Below, piece by piece: positions 52,425 through 61,014 of a stretch of 64,000 bases of DNA (positions are counted from its first letter, which is position 1; the number at the start of each line of letters is the position of its first letter). The stretch is from positions 14,303 to 78,302 of the forward strand of contig DYBN01000009.1 of assembly GCA_019418605.1 (NCBI GenBank). Direction: 5' to 3'. Position numbers and translations under genes: made by a program. The notes under the pieces are model-generated. The model saw only the letters and a program-made list of their open reading frames with translations, did no database searches and was not told the origin of the DNA. The stretch comes from Sutterella sp. (lineage in GTDB: Bacteria > Pseudomonadota > Gammaproteobacteria > Burkholderiales > Burkholderiaceae_F).

Positions 52425-52440
52425 AGAGCCGGCAAACGCA

Positions 52441-52472
52441 AGGGGCTCTTCGGCTGAAGGAGCCCCCTTTTT
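52441..52472 (+). terminator. Rho-independent terminator after the AraC gene
   Basis: Stem GGGGCTC / GAGCCCC (7 bp) with an 11-base loop, then CTTTTT. It separates the AraC gene from the convergent TetR gene. Confidence 0.85.
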
Positions 52473-52485
52473 GCCCCTTTTTGGT

Positions 52486-53124
52486 TTACCCGCCGATCAA
52501 GCGCCCTTTGTAGTGCTCGCGGATGTAGGCCATGACAAAGGCAACGCCGCAGGCCACTTCGCGCTCGATCTCCTCGTCGGTAAAAGAGGCTTCAGGCAGG
52601 CACAGCGCTCTTTGAAAGAGCTTTCCCCTGAGGCTTTCAAGAAAATGCACCGCCGTCTCCTGAAGTTCGTCCATGGGCGCGTCGATGTGGTTTTCAAGCA
52701 CCTTGGCAAAGCCGTGGTAGCTTGCTTCAATGCCCGAAGCGTAAAACCAGGCGCCCACTTCGGGAAGGCGCGCTGACTCGGCGTAGATAAGCCGCATGAC
52801 GGCCACCGACCGCGGCGCAAGGATGCCGCGCAGGAATACGCCCCCGAAGGATTCAAGGTCTTCGACCAAGCCCCGCCCGGGCCGGTAGCCCGCCACGCAG
52901 GCCTCGTAGAGGTCGTCTGCCATCATCTCGAGGGCGGCGATAAAAAGCCCCTTCTTGCTTCCAAACGTCCGGTAGACCGTGGCCTTGGAGCCCCCCGCCT
53001 TTTCAATGATGCGGTCAACCGAGGCGCCCTCGTAGCCGCAGGCGACGAAAACGTCGATGGCTTCAAGCAAAAGCGCACGGATGCGCTCGCGCCCTTTTTG
53101 CGTTTTGGCTGCCTTGCGCAGCAT
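52486..53124 (-). CDS. TetR-family transcriptional regulator
   Basis: Regulator of 212 residues. The helix-turn-helix is at about residues 15-60 (AIDVFVACGYEGASVDRIIE, KAGGSKATVYRTFGSK). The rest is an all-helical ligand domain. ATG at 53124 follows AGGGAACAC; an upstream extension is open but not supported. It is divergent from the TctC-type receptor gene, and the intervening DNA has GTAC-type dyads (53233-53258), so it probably represses itself and the receptor-menB unit. The ligand is unknown. Confidence 0.92.
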   Translation of the reverse strand: MLRKAAKTQKGRERIRALLLEAIDVFVACGYEGASVDRIIEKAGGSKATVYRTFGSKKGLFIAALEMMADDLYEACVAGYRPGRGLVEDLESFGGVFLRGILAPRSVAVMRLIYAESARLPEVGAWFYASGIEASYHGFAKVLENHIDAPMDELQETAVHFLESLRGKLFQRALCLPEASFTDEEIEREVACGVAFVMAYIREHYKGRLIGG

Positions 53125-53232
53125 GTGTTCCCTGGGTTGCACGGCTTGGGTTTCTTTTGGCGGAGTTTGTCGTTTGCGGGGGCTTTGGCACGCGCCGCGC
53201 AAAATGTGTACGCGTCAGTACCAAATCGGGTA

Positions 53233-53258
53233 TACTCCGAAATTGTACTATGGAGTAC
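53233..53258. promoter_or_regulatory. Operator-like dyads between the TetR and receptor genes
   Basis: Two overlapping inverted repeats: TACTCC (53233-53238) with GGAGTA (53252-53257), and GTACT-ATGG-AGTAC (53245-53258). A TATACT hexamer overlaps the left arm and could be a -10 box. Such dyads fit a TetR-type repressor site. Confidence 0.5.
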
Positions 53259-53413
53259 AGTTTTAAAACTCAGTCATTGCCAAGGCAAAGCGCCTTTGGC
53301 AATTGAAAATAGTCGGGGCACCTTGAGACCAGCGCGCCTCACTGAGCTCATCAGGCCGCACGCCTTTCCCCTTCTCATCATTTTTAATCCTCGCCGCACG
53401 AGTGTGATCCAGC

Positions 53414-54421
53414 ATGCAGCGCCGCACTTTTCTTCGCTTGATGTGTTCGGCCGGACTGGCCTCCGGCGCAGTCCTTGCCGGCTGCAGCCAGAAAAAGCCT
53501 CTGACGGTGGTCGTGCCCTTTGCCCCGGGCGGCGGCGGCGACGTGCTTGCGCGTCTTGTGATGCAGCCCGTTGAACCGCTCATCTCGCGCCCGGTTGTCT
53601 TTGTCAACCGCCCGGGCGCAGGCGGCAACGTCGGCACTCGCGCCGTTGCCCGCGCGGGCGGCGCAGAACCTCTTTTTGGCTATGCAACGAACGGGATCTT
53701 GTGCGTCAATCCCCATCTGTACGGCACCAGGGACGCCGCGCCCTTTGATCCCGTCGCTGAACTCAAGGCCGTGGCGGCCTTCACCCGCATGCCGCTCGTG
53801 ATGGCTCTCAATACGCGCGCCATTGCCGGGGTCGAAGACTTTGAGAGCCTTCTTGCCTATGCCCGCGCCAATCCGGGTGCGCTTGCCTGGGCTTCGGCGG
53901 GCGTTGGCACCACAAGCCACATTGCGGGCGAAATCTTTCAGAAACTCTCGGGCATCTCAACGAACCACATCCCGCACGCCGGAGGCGCTGCGGCAGCCAA
54001 GGAAGTGCTCGCCGGGCGCATCCCATTTTTCATCGACGTCGCCCCCAACGTGCTGCCGCTTGTGCGCGACGCAAGGCTAAAGCCCCTTGCGGTCACGTCC
54101 AAAACGCGCTCCGCGCTCCTGCCCGACGTGCCGACCATGGCCGAGCGCGGCCTTGAAGACTTCAATCTCTTTGCCTGGGACGGCCTCATGGCAAGCAAGA
54201 CGATGCCTGAGGACATGGTCAACATGGTCCACGAGGCTGCCGGCCGCGTGCTCTCCGACGAGAGAATCAAGGAGCGCCTTGCGCGCCTCGGGGCCGAGCC
54301 CATGCCGATGACGCGGGAGGAATTCTCCCAATTCATTGCGCTCGAAGCGCCGCGCTGGGAGCGGTTCGTGAAGACCTTTGCTCCGCCTGAGGATTCCGAC
54401 GGCCGCCAATCCCCTGCCTGA
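53414..54421 (+). CDS. Tripartite tricarboxylate transporter receptor (Bug/TctC family)
   Basis: Extracytoplasmic solute-binding protein of 335 residues, of the type that feeds TctAB transporters with organic acids. It starts with RRTFLRLM and a lipobox VLAGC near residues 20-24, suggesting a lipoprotein anchor. The Bug family blocks LTVVVPFAPGGGGDVLARLV, FVNRPGAGGNVGTRAVA, and AGVGTTSHIAGEIFQ are clear. No TctA or TctB gene is adjacent, as is common for Bug receptors. It lies 79 bases before menB and downstream of TetR operator-like dyads. The ligand is unknown. Confidence 0.9.
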   Translation: MQRRTFLRLMCSAGLASGAVLAGCSQKKPLTVVVPFAPGGGGDVLARLVMQPVEPLISRPVVFVNRPGAGGNVGTRAVARAGGAEPLFGYATNGILCVNPHLYGTRDAAPFDPVAELKAVAAFTRMPLVMALNTRAIAGVEDFESLLAYARANPGALAWASAGVGTTSHIAGEIFQKLSGISTNHIPHAGGAAAAKEVLAGRIPFFIDVAPNVLPLVRDARLKPLAVTSKTRSALLPDVPTMAERGLEDFNLFAWDGLMASKTMPEDMVNMVHEAAGRVLSDERIKERLARLGAEPMPMTREEFSQFIALEAPRWERFVKTFAPPEDSDGRQSPA

Positions 54422-54500
54422 ATCAGGAAGGACGCCGAACGGACAAAAGATTCAACCCTTTTGGTTTTAAACAACTCTTTTCAAACAGGACACCCTACAC

Positions 54501-55355
54501 ATGCAGCCGCAGCTTGACACCTCGCACCTGCCGCCCGTTCCCGAATGGAAGAAAGCAGGAGACTTTACCGACATCATCTATGAAAAGTGCGATGAGGGCA
54601 TCGCCAAGATCACGATCAACCGCCCGCAGGTGCGCAATGCTTTCCGGCCGCTTACCGTGCACGAAATGAGCCTTGCCCTTGCCGACGCCCGGCAGGACGC
54701 CGACATTGGCGTCATCATCCTCACGGGCATGGGCGAGAAGGCCTTCTGCTCGGGGGGCGATCAGAAGGTGCGCGGAAACGGCGGCTACGTGGGCGGCGAC
54801 GGCGTGCCGCGCTTGAACGTCCTTGACTTTCAGCGCGAAATCCGCACCTGCCCCAAGCCCGTGGTGGCGATGGTAGCCGGCTGGTGCGTGGGCGGCGGAC
54901 ACGTCCTGCACATGATTTGCGACCTCACGATCGCCGCGGAAAACGCGATGTTCGGGCAGACGGGCCCGCGCGTGGGCTCCTTTGACGGCGGCTGGGGCGC
55001 CTCCTACATGGCCCGCATCGTGGGGCAGAAGAAAGCGCGCGAAATCTGGTTTTTGTGCCGCTTCTACAATGCCCGGGAAGCCCTCGAGATGGGTCTTGTC
55101 AACACGGTGGTGCCGCTAGAAGACCTCGAGCGCGAGACGATTCAGTGGTGCCGCGAGATGCTTGCCAACTCGCCTCTGGCAATCCGGTGCCTGAAAGCGG
55201 CGCTCAACGCCGACTGCGACGGTCAGGCGGGCCTGCAGGAACTTGCGGGCAACGCCACGCTTCTTTACTACATGACCGAGGAAGGCCGCGAAGGCAAGGA
55301 GGCGTTCCTTGAAAAGCGCCGTCCGGACTTCGGCAAGTTCAAGCGCCTGCCTTGA
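54501..55355 (+). CDS. menB: 1,4-dihydroxy-2-naphthoyl-CoA synthase
   Basis: Crotonase-fold enzyme that closes the naphthoquinone ring from o-succinylbenzoyl-CoA in menaquinone synthesis, 284 residues. Typical MenB blocks are IAKITINRPQVRNAFRPLTV, AFCSGGDQKVRG, and MFGQTGPRVGSFDGGWGASY, followed by GQKKAREIWFLCR and YNAREALEMGLVN. The C-terminus RRPDFGKFKRLP is characteristic. ATG at 54501. It is followed after 65 bases by menE, so they form an operon; the other men genes are outside the window. Confidence 0.97.
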   Translation: MQPQLDTSHLPPVPEWKKAGDFTDIIYEKCDEGIAKITINRPQVRNAFRPLTVHEMSLALADARQDADIGVIILTGMGEKAFCSGGDQKVRGNGGYVGGDGVPRLNVLDFQREIRTCPKPVVAMVAGWCVGGGHVLHMICDLTIAAENAMFGQTGPRVGSFDGGWGASYMARIVGQKKAREIWFLCRFYNAREALEMGLVNTVVPLEDLERETIQWCREMLANSPLAIRCLKAALNADCDGQAGLQELAGNATLLYYMTEEGREGKEAFLEKRRPDFGKFKRLP

Positions 55356-55420
55356 GATTTCCTCTTGCAAAGGAAACGAGAGAAAAGAGTTTTGGATCGA
55401 TTGGTTTGTCGATATCTGCC

Positions 55421-56782
55421 ATGACCGTTGTCATTGATCCGCAGGAGCCCGAAAGGAGCCTTAGCATCGACGAGGCCGCCCGGGAGCGGCCCGAGGGCGT
55501 GTGCCTGCGCATTGCCGGGCACGACATCACGTTTGCCGAGGCTGCAAGGGGCGCGCGCAGCATTCTAAATTCGCTCGTGCTGCCCCCCAAGGGGCGCCCG
55601 TATGTGCTGCGCGCAGCCAACGACGTGCCGACGCTTCTTACTTTCTACGCGCTTTTGCAAGCGGGCGTGCCGATGCTGCTTTTGTCGCCCAAGCTCACCG
55701 AGGGCGAAGCCGCAAGCTACCTCAAGGCCGCAAGCGCGATCAAGGAGCCCTTGACGGACGAGGCCGCCGTCGTCATCTTTACTTCGGGCACGACGGGCCC
55801 GAGCAAGCCCGCCGTCCTTTCGCGCCGTGCGCTTGCCGCCAATGCGCTCGCCGTCTCGCGGCACATTCACATGACCGAAGACGACGTCTGGCTGCTGTCG
55901 CTTTCGGCTGCGCGCGTCGGAGGCCTTGGCATCCTCACGCGCTCGCTTGCCTGCCGCAGCGGCGTGGCGCTCGGAGCCAAATATTCCGCGCAGGGCTTTG
56001 TCTCGGAACTTGCCGACATGCGGGTGACGATTGCCTCGCTCGTGCCCGCCATGCTCACCGACGTGCTTGACCACTACCCCGACTGGGAGCCTCCGAAGGA
56101 CTTCAGGCTCCTGCTCGTGGGCGGCTCGGCCTGCCCCGTTCGCCTGCGCCGCGCGGCGCTTGCGCACCGCATTCCCATCGTCACAACCTATGCGATGACG
56201 GAAACGGCAAGCAGCGTGGCCATGTCGCCCTATGAGGATTGCCTTACGGACAACTTTGCGGCCGACCGCGCCCTGACCGGGGCCGAGATCCGTCTTTCAG
56301 AGAAGAATGAAGTCGAGGTGCGCGGCGCCATGCTCATGAACGGCTACTGGGGGCGCGAGGCCATTTCCCCAGGCTCCTGGCACCGCACGGGCGACATTGC
56401 CGACATGGACGCCGACGGGGGACTTCGCATCAAGGCCCGGCAGTCCGAAGTGCTCATCACCGGGGGTGAAAAAGTCTACCCGGCCGAGGTGGAGCTGGCG
56501 CTCTCCGAAATCGAAGGCGTTGAAGCCGCGCTTGTGGCCGGCATCCCCGACACCAAGTGGGGCGTCATCGTGGGTGCGCTTCTGGTGGCGCCCGAAGGCG
56601 CCGCCCCCATGAAGAGTGAGGAGCTTGCACGAGCCGTGCGCGAGAAGCTTGCAAGCTACAAGTGCCCGCGTCGCGTTGCCTGGGTCAAAGACCTTCCCAA
56701 GACCGCCGAGGGCAAGCCCTTGCGCAAGCCCGTGATCTTTGAAGGCAAGCAGCTCGAAACGCTTCACTACACGGGACTGTGA
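55421..56782 (+). CDS. menE: o-Succinylbenzoate-CoA ligase
   Basis: AMP-forming ligase that makes o-succinylbenzoyl-CoA, the substrate of MenB. Product of 453 residues. The AMP-binding signature is IFTSGTTGPSKPAV; TYAMTETASSVAMS, then WHRTGDIADMDADGGL and KARQSEVLITGGEKVYPAEV mark later motifs, and the C-terminal Lys of GKPLRKPVI is present. ATG at 55421 has no strong ribosome site. The placement behind menB supports the MenE assignment over other small acyl-CoA ligases. A strong terminator follows. Confidence 0.9.
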   Translation: MTVVIDPQEPERSLSIDEAARERPEGVCLRIAGHDITFAEAARGARSILNSLVLPPKGRPYVLRAANDVPTLLTFYALLQAGVPMLLLSPKLTEGEAASYLKAASAIKEPLTDEAAVVIFTSGTTGPSKPAVLSRRALAANALAVSRHIHMTEDDVWLLSLSAARVGGLGILTRSLACRSGVALGAKYSAQGFVSELADMRVTIASLVPAMLTDVLDHYPDWEPPKDFRLLLVGGSACPVRLRRAALAHRIPIVTTYAMTETASSVAMSPYEDCLTDNFAADRALTGAEIRLSEKNEVEVRGAMLMNGYWGREAISPGSWHRTGDIADMDADGGLRIKARQSEVLITGGEKVYPAEVELALSEIEGVEAALVAGIPDTKWGVIVGALLVAPEGAAPMKSEELARAVREKLASYKCPRRVAWVKDLPKTAEGKPLRKPVIFEGKQLETLHYTGL

Positions 56783-56825
56783 CGACAACGGGCGGCCCCA
56801 ACGCCCTGTCGAAGTCTTATCCATT

Positions 56826-56864
56826 AAAAAGCCCCGGCGAAGACGCACTTCGCCGGGGCTTTTT
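56826..56864. terminator. Bidirectional rho-independent terminator
   Basis: Perfect 17-bp stem, AAAAAGCCCCGGCGAAG with its complement, around ACGCA. The A run and T run let it serve menE (+) and the convergent rsmB-type gene (-). Confidence 0.95.
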
Positions 56865-56943
56865 CGCACAAGCTGCGCGTGCCGATTTCTGATGCGGGCG
56901 GGCTCGGGGAGCTCTTGATGGCTTTGAAGCCCGCCCGGAGAGA

Positions 56944-58509
56944 TTAGTCGGCCTTTTGCGCCTTCTCGTCGTTGTCGGGCTTTTCAGCCTTCTGCGGATT
57001 TGCGGCGCTCTTGACCAACACCGCCGCAAAGAACCCGTCGGTGTCGTCGCGGTTGGGAAGCATCACAAAGTCATCTCCCGCAAGCGCCTTTTGGTCGGCG
57101 GGCAGCGCCACGCCTTGCTTTGCGAGCACGTCGGTGGCGTTGATGCGCTCAAACTCGGGGTGCCGGGAAAGGAAGTCGTCGACCACCGCCTGGTTTTCCT
57201 CCTCAAGCATCGAGCAGGTGGCGTAGACCAAACGGCCGCCCGCTTTCACAAGCTTGGAAGCCTCCTCCAGCACCGACTTTTGCACCGCGTTGATGCGCTG
57301 CAGCTCTTCGAGCGACAAGCGCCACTTCAGATCCGGGTTGCGCCGCAGCGTGCCCGTGCCCGTGCAGGGCGCGTCGACCAGCACGCGGTCGAACTTGCCG
57401 CGCAGGCGCTTGACGTGATTGTCGTGCTCGTCGCGAATGGCAATCGGGTGCACGTTGGTGAGCCCCGCCCTGCGCAGGCGCGGCTTGATCGCGGCAAGGC
57501 GCTTTTCGTTGATGTCAAAGGCGTAGAGCCTGCCGGTGGAGCGCATCAGCGCTCCGACGGCAAGCGTCTTTCCCCCTGCTCCGGCGCAGAAGTCGCAGAT
57601 CATCTCGCCGCGCCTGGGGCTCAAGAGCCTTGCGATGAGCTGGCTTCCCTCATCCTGCACGTCGATGCGCCCTTCCTGATACATGGGCCAGCGAATGAGC
57701 CCGGGCTTGTCCAGAAGCCGGATGCCGTCGGGAGAAAAGCGCATGGGCTGCGCTTCTACGTGGTGCGCCGCGAGCTCTTCGAGCACGTCTTCTCGCTTGG
57801 CTTTGAGCGTATTGACGCGAAGGTCAAGCGGCGCCCCCTTGAGGCTTGCCTCGAAAATGGCGGGCGCTTCGTCCTTGTACTGCGCCGTGATCCGCTCATA
57901 GAGCCACTGCGGCATTTCCGCCGCAACCCAAGCCGGGGCCTTGGCCATGTCAACCGCAAGCATGTTGGTCACCGGCCCCTTCTCGCGCCCCAGGACCTGG
58001 TCGATGAGCGCCTCGCGCCCGTACTGCAAAGCAAGCGTGATGAGCGCGGCCACCCGCGGCGCCTTTTCGGGCTTGACGGGATGCATGCGGTGGCGGATCC
58101 CTGCGAGGTGCCGCAGGCCGTAGAAGATCGCCTCGGCAAGAATCGTGCGGTCGCGGCTTCCAAGCTTCGGGTTGGACTTGAAAAAGGCCTTCATGAGGCG
58201 ATCGGCCGGGCCGTCAAGCTTGAGGATGACGGCATAGGCCCGCGCGAGCTCATCGACAATGAGATTTGTGATGCGCACGCGCTCCGGGTCGCGCTTGACA
58301 AGAAGGCCTCCCGAGGAAGAGCCGGCAGAAACAGACCCCGCCTGCTTTTTTTGGCGGTTTTCCTGCAGCTGGCGGCGGCGGGCTGCGATCTGCCGCTCGG
58401 TCATGTGCTTTTCCTTTTCATCCTTGACGCGCTTGGTGCGCACCGGACGAAACGGCATTTTGGAGGCGGACTTCGTCTTGCCGTCCTTTTTAAAGGGAGA
58501 TTGAGTCAT
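56944..58509 (-). CDS. rsmB: RsmB/NOP-family rRNA cytosine-5 methyltransferase
   Basis: SAM-dependent methyltransferase of 521 residues that makes m5C, most likely in 16S rRNA. The N-terminal NusB-like domain covers about residues 75-215; the catalytic domain has ICDFCAGAGGKTLAVGALM (SAM site), VDAPCTGTGTLRRNPDLKW (catalytic PC motif) and VYATCSMLEEEN (TC motif). A basic low-complexity extension of about 65 residues (residues 1-65, with KDEKEKHMTERQIAARRRQL) precedes the fold, and the C-terminus is charged (KPDNDEKAQKAD). ATG at 58509 is used. The exact target cytosine is inferred. purN lies 85 bases upstream on the same strand. Confidence 0.9.
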   Translation of the reverse strand: MTQSPFKKDGKTKSASKMPFRPVRTKRVKDEKEKHMTERQIAARRRQLQENRQKKQAGSVSAGSSSGGLLVKRDPERVRITNLIVDELARAYAVILKLDGPADRLMKAFFKSNPKLGSRDRTILAEAIFYGLRHLAGIRHRMHPVKPEKAPRVAALITLALQYGREALIDQVLGREKGPVTNMLAVDMAKAPAWVAAEMPQWLYERITAQYKDEAPAIFEASLKGAPLDLRVNTLKAKREDVLEELAAHHVEAQPMRFSPDGIRLLDKPGLIRWPMYQEGRIDVQDEGSQLIARLLSPRRGEMICDFCAGAGGKTLAVGALMRSTGRLYAFDINEKRLAAIKPRLRRAGLTNVHPIAIRDEHDNHVKRLRGKFDRVLVDAPCTGTGTLRRNPDLKWRLSLEELQRINAVQKSVLEEASKLVKAGGRLVYATCSMLEEENQAVVDDFLSRHPEFERINATDVLAKQGVALPADQKALAGDDFVMLPNRDDTDGFFAAVLVKSAANPQKAEKPDNDEKAQKAD

Positions 58510-58594
58510 GCAAAGATTTCCCGTCTGAAGGCCGCCGGGGCGTTTTCGCCTTGCGCCTTCATGATCAAACAAATTAGGAAGAACGGCTGCCTGC

Positions 58595-59251
58595 CTAGGC
58601 GCTCGGGTCCATCACGGCAAGCGAGAGCGCCGTCGCGTCGTCCATCACGGCGCGGCCGTCTGCCAGGCGCACGGCCCCCGTTGCCACGGCGTGCACGGCC
58701 CTGGGGTAGAGAATGTGCTCGAGCTTAAGCCCCCTGTGCGCAAGCGCATCGGGATCGTCGCCAGGCAGCACCGGCACCACGGCCTGCCCGATGATTGCGC
58801 CCGAGTCGAGCTCGGGGCTTACGAAGTGCACCGTGCAGCCGTGCACGCGCACGCCGGCTTCAATGGCGCGCGCATGGGTGTCGAGGCCCTTGAAAAGCGG
58901 CAGCAGCGCGGGATGAATGTTGAGGATGCGGCCGGGATAACGGCTCACGAAGTGGTTCGTGAGCACGCGCATGAAGCCCGCAAGCACGATGACGGCAGGA
59001 TCGTACGTGTCGATAATCGCCATCAGAGCGTCTTCAAAGGCCTCGCGCGTATCAAAGAGCTTGTGGTCGACCACCTCGGTGTGAATGCCCATTTCTGACG
59101 CCCGGGCAAGCCCTGCGGCCTGAGGACGGTTGCTGATGACGCAGGCGATTTCGATGCCTTCGGCCGCCCAGTTTTCCTTGCGGGCCGCTTCGGCAATGCT
59201 GACAAAGTTCGAGCCGCGGCCCGAAATCAAAACGACGATGTTCTTCTTCAT
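58595..59251 (-). CDS. purN: Phosphoribosylglycinamide formyltransferase
   Basis: 10-formyl-tetrahydrofolate-dependent enzyme of purine synthesis, turning GAR into formyl-GAR. Product of 218 residues. VLISGRGSNF at the N-terminus, NIHPALLPLFKG with Asn111 and His113, and VSPELDSGAII with Asp149 give the complete active site. ATG at 59251 gives the standard start MKKNIVVLISG. It is followed by the rsmB-type gene. Confidence 0.97.
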   Translation of the reverse strand: MKKNIVVLISGRGSNFVSIAEAARKENWAAEGIEIACVISNRPQAAGLARASEMGIHTEVVDHKLFDTREAFEDALMAIIDTYDPAVIVLAGFMRVLTNHFVSRYPGRILNIHPALLPLFKGLDTHARAIEAGVRVHGCTVHFVSPELDSGAIIGQAVVPVLPGDDPDALAHRGLKLEHILYPRAVHAVATGAVRLADGRAVMDDATALSLAVMDPSA

Positions 59252-59725
59252 GGTTGGGGAAAAGGATGGCCGCACGAAAAGATGGCGCTCATATTGAAAA
59301 GAGCGCCGGCCGTGCGGCAAAAATGCGGATGAAGCAGGCCGCTAAAAGCCCTGCGCGCTGCTTGCCGCATGCGCGCGGCTTTTCTTAAATGAGCCTGCTT
59401 TTAGGTGCTCATTTTAGGGAGCAAAGCGTGTTTTTGCCGTCTTTTTCCCGCAAAGACGGGCGCCTTGGCAAACTCCTGCGGGCACTTGCCGGCTCTTTCC
59501 GGCCCTTGGAGCCCGAAAAGGCTTCCCCAGCCTTTTTGTGCCTCCCGTTGGCCCTGCAGACGCAACGCCTGACAAACCCAAGAGCGGCGCGAAAAAAAGC
59601 GCAAAGGAACCTGCAGGATCGTGAGTCCCCCTGCTCTCCTTTGCGCCAAAATTTTCCCTCTCGACTGCACCTTGAGAAAGCCTCAGGGCCTGCAATGAGA
59701 GGAGGCCTCGATACCAGCCTCGCTG
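59252..59725. other. Intergenic region upstream of purN
   Basis: About 470 bases without a supported gene. It contains the terminator of the minus-strand DUF362 gene (59592-59646). The purN promoter must lie in the left half; no clear boxes were seen. Confidence 0.4.
59592..59646 (-). terminator. Rho-independent terminator of the DUF362 gene
   Basis: Perfect 10-bp stem GCGCAAAGGA / TCCTTTGCGC around 28 bases, followed on the minus strand by seven T. It is about 80 bases past the DUF362 stop. The loop can form an inner CTGCAG-type pairing. Confidence 0.75.
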
Positions 59726-60739
59726 CTAGCTGTCGGTTCCGTCTTCAAGCGGACGCTGGCCGGGCTTCTTATCGAGAATGCGCACGAGCTGGTACTTGCC
59801 GTCGCCCATGCCGATCTCCTTCATGGCCGAGAGCTGCCGCAGGCCCTTGCGCGACTCGATGCGGTTGACAAGCGTGTGCTTCATAAAGTCGGGCATCGCG
59901 TACACGAGGTCGATCGAGGCTTGGTCGATCGCAAGCAGATCGGTCGATGCCATGATGCCCAGATCGGGCATCGTGGGCTGGGAGGCAGCCTTGCCCGCGC
60001 AGTCGCAGTCAATGGACATGTTGCGCAGCACGTTGATGTAGACGATGTGTTTGCCGAAGTGATCGACAATGCCCTTGCCCGCATCGGCCATGCACTCCAT
60101 GAACTTCTCGCCGCGCGTCCACTGCCCGTCGGGCGTGACGGCATGCACCTGAGCCTTGCCGTGCGCGCCCGAAGCGCAGCCGATGGAGATATTTTTCAGA
60201 GACCCGCCGTAGCCGCCCATGCCGTGCCCCTTGAAATGCGTGAGCACGACCATCGAGTCGTAGTTGAAAAAGTGCGTGCCCACCATGAATTCCTTCAAGT
60301 GCAGGCCTCCCTTGACGGGCAGCGGCCGGTCTCCCTCTTCGTCGAGGATGTCGACCGGGCAGAAGGTCCAGCCGTTTTGGGCAATCACCTTGCGGTGGCC
60401 CTCGGTCGTTTGGCGCGGGCTCTTGTAGAGCACGTTGCTCTCAACGATCGTGCTCTGCGGAACGGTTGCCTGCAGGTCGCGCACCCAGTCGCGAGGAAGA
60501 ATGTTGGGGCCGTCGGGCTCGCCCGTGTGCAGCTTGAGCGCCACGCGGCCCGTGATGTCCTTGTTGATGAGCCGGTACATGCGAAGCAGCGCGGCGCTTG
60601 AAAGTTCGGGCGTCCAGTAGACGACGGGAACGCCGGAGGCTGCGGCTGCCCCCTCGGCTGCATGAGAAGCCAGAGCCGGTCCCGCCGCCAGAGCGGCGGT
60701 GATGGTCTGCAGAAACTCTCTGCGTGATAGTGTGGTCAT
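59726..60739 (-). CDS. Tat-exported DUF362-domain protein
   Basis: Protein of 337 residues with a twin-arginine signal (SRREFLQTITAALAAG) and cleavage after ASHA, so exported folded. The rest matches DUF362: VALKLHTGEPDG, MVVLTHFKGHGMGGYGGSLK, SIDCDCAGKA and GIMASTDLLAIDQASIDLVY. The CDC motif and scattered Cys (CPVD, GCASG) could bind metal or an Fe-S cluster, in keeping with a Tat substrate. Family members are often fused to or next to ferredoxins; function is unknown. It is divergent from an aldo/keto reductase with 275 bases between, which may indicate a shared regulator. Confidence 0.88.
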   Translation of the reverse strand: MTTLSRREFLQTITAALAAGPALASHAAEGAAAASGVPVVYWTPELSSAALLRMYRLINKDITGRVALKLHTGEPDGPNILPRDWVRDLQATVPQSTIVESNVLYKSPRQTTEGHRKVIAQNGWTFCPVDILDEEGDRPLPVKGGLHLKEFMVGTHFFNYDSMVVLTHFKGHGMGGYGGSLKNISIGCASGAHGKAQVHAVTPDGQWTRGEKFMECMADAGKGIVDHFGKHIVYINVLRNMSIDCDCAGKAASQPTMPDLGIMASTDLLAIDQASIDLVYAMPDFMKHTLVNRIESRKGLRQLSAMKEIGMGDGKYQLVRILDKKPGQRPLEDGTDS

Positions 60740-61014
60740 GGCAATCCTTCCAATATGGTCTTCGTGAACTTGTTTCGCTAAAAGAAAGCCTCAGGCGGCA
60801 AGGACTCTTCCGGGCGGGGCTGCGCCCGCCGCTATTTAAAAAACGCGCCGGCGGTCTTTCTCTGATGATCTTTATAGATTGCCGCAGTCCTCAATCGATG
60901 CCTGAATTCGTCCTTGCTTTTGCCTATTTCTGTCAGGAAGGGGACGGTGCGCAAAATGAGGCCCCCGGCCTTCTACACTCGCAGCCGTTACAGCACTTTG
61001 GAGCACAATCGAAA

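Noticed and set aside
56956..58728. 590-codon plus-strand frame opposite the rsmB-type gene
   Set aside because: The minus strand encodes a complete methyltransferase with catalytic motifs; the plus frame is a shadow.
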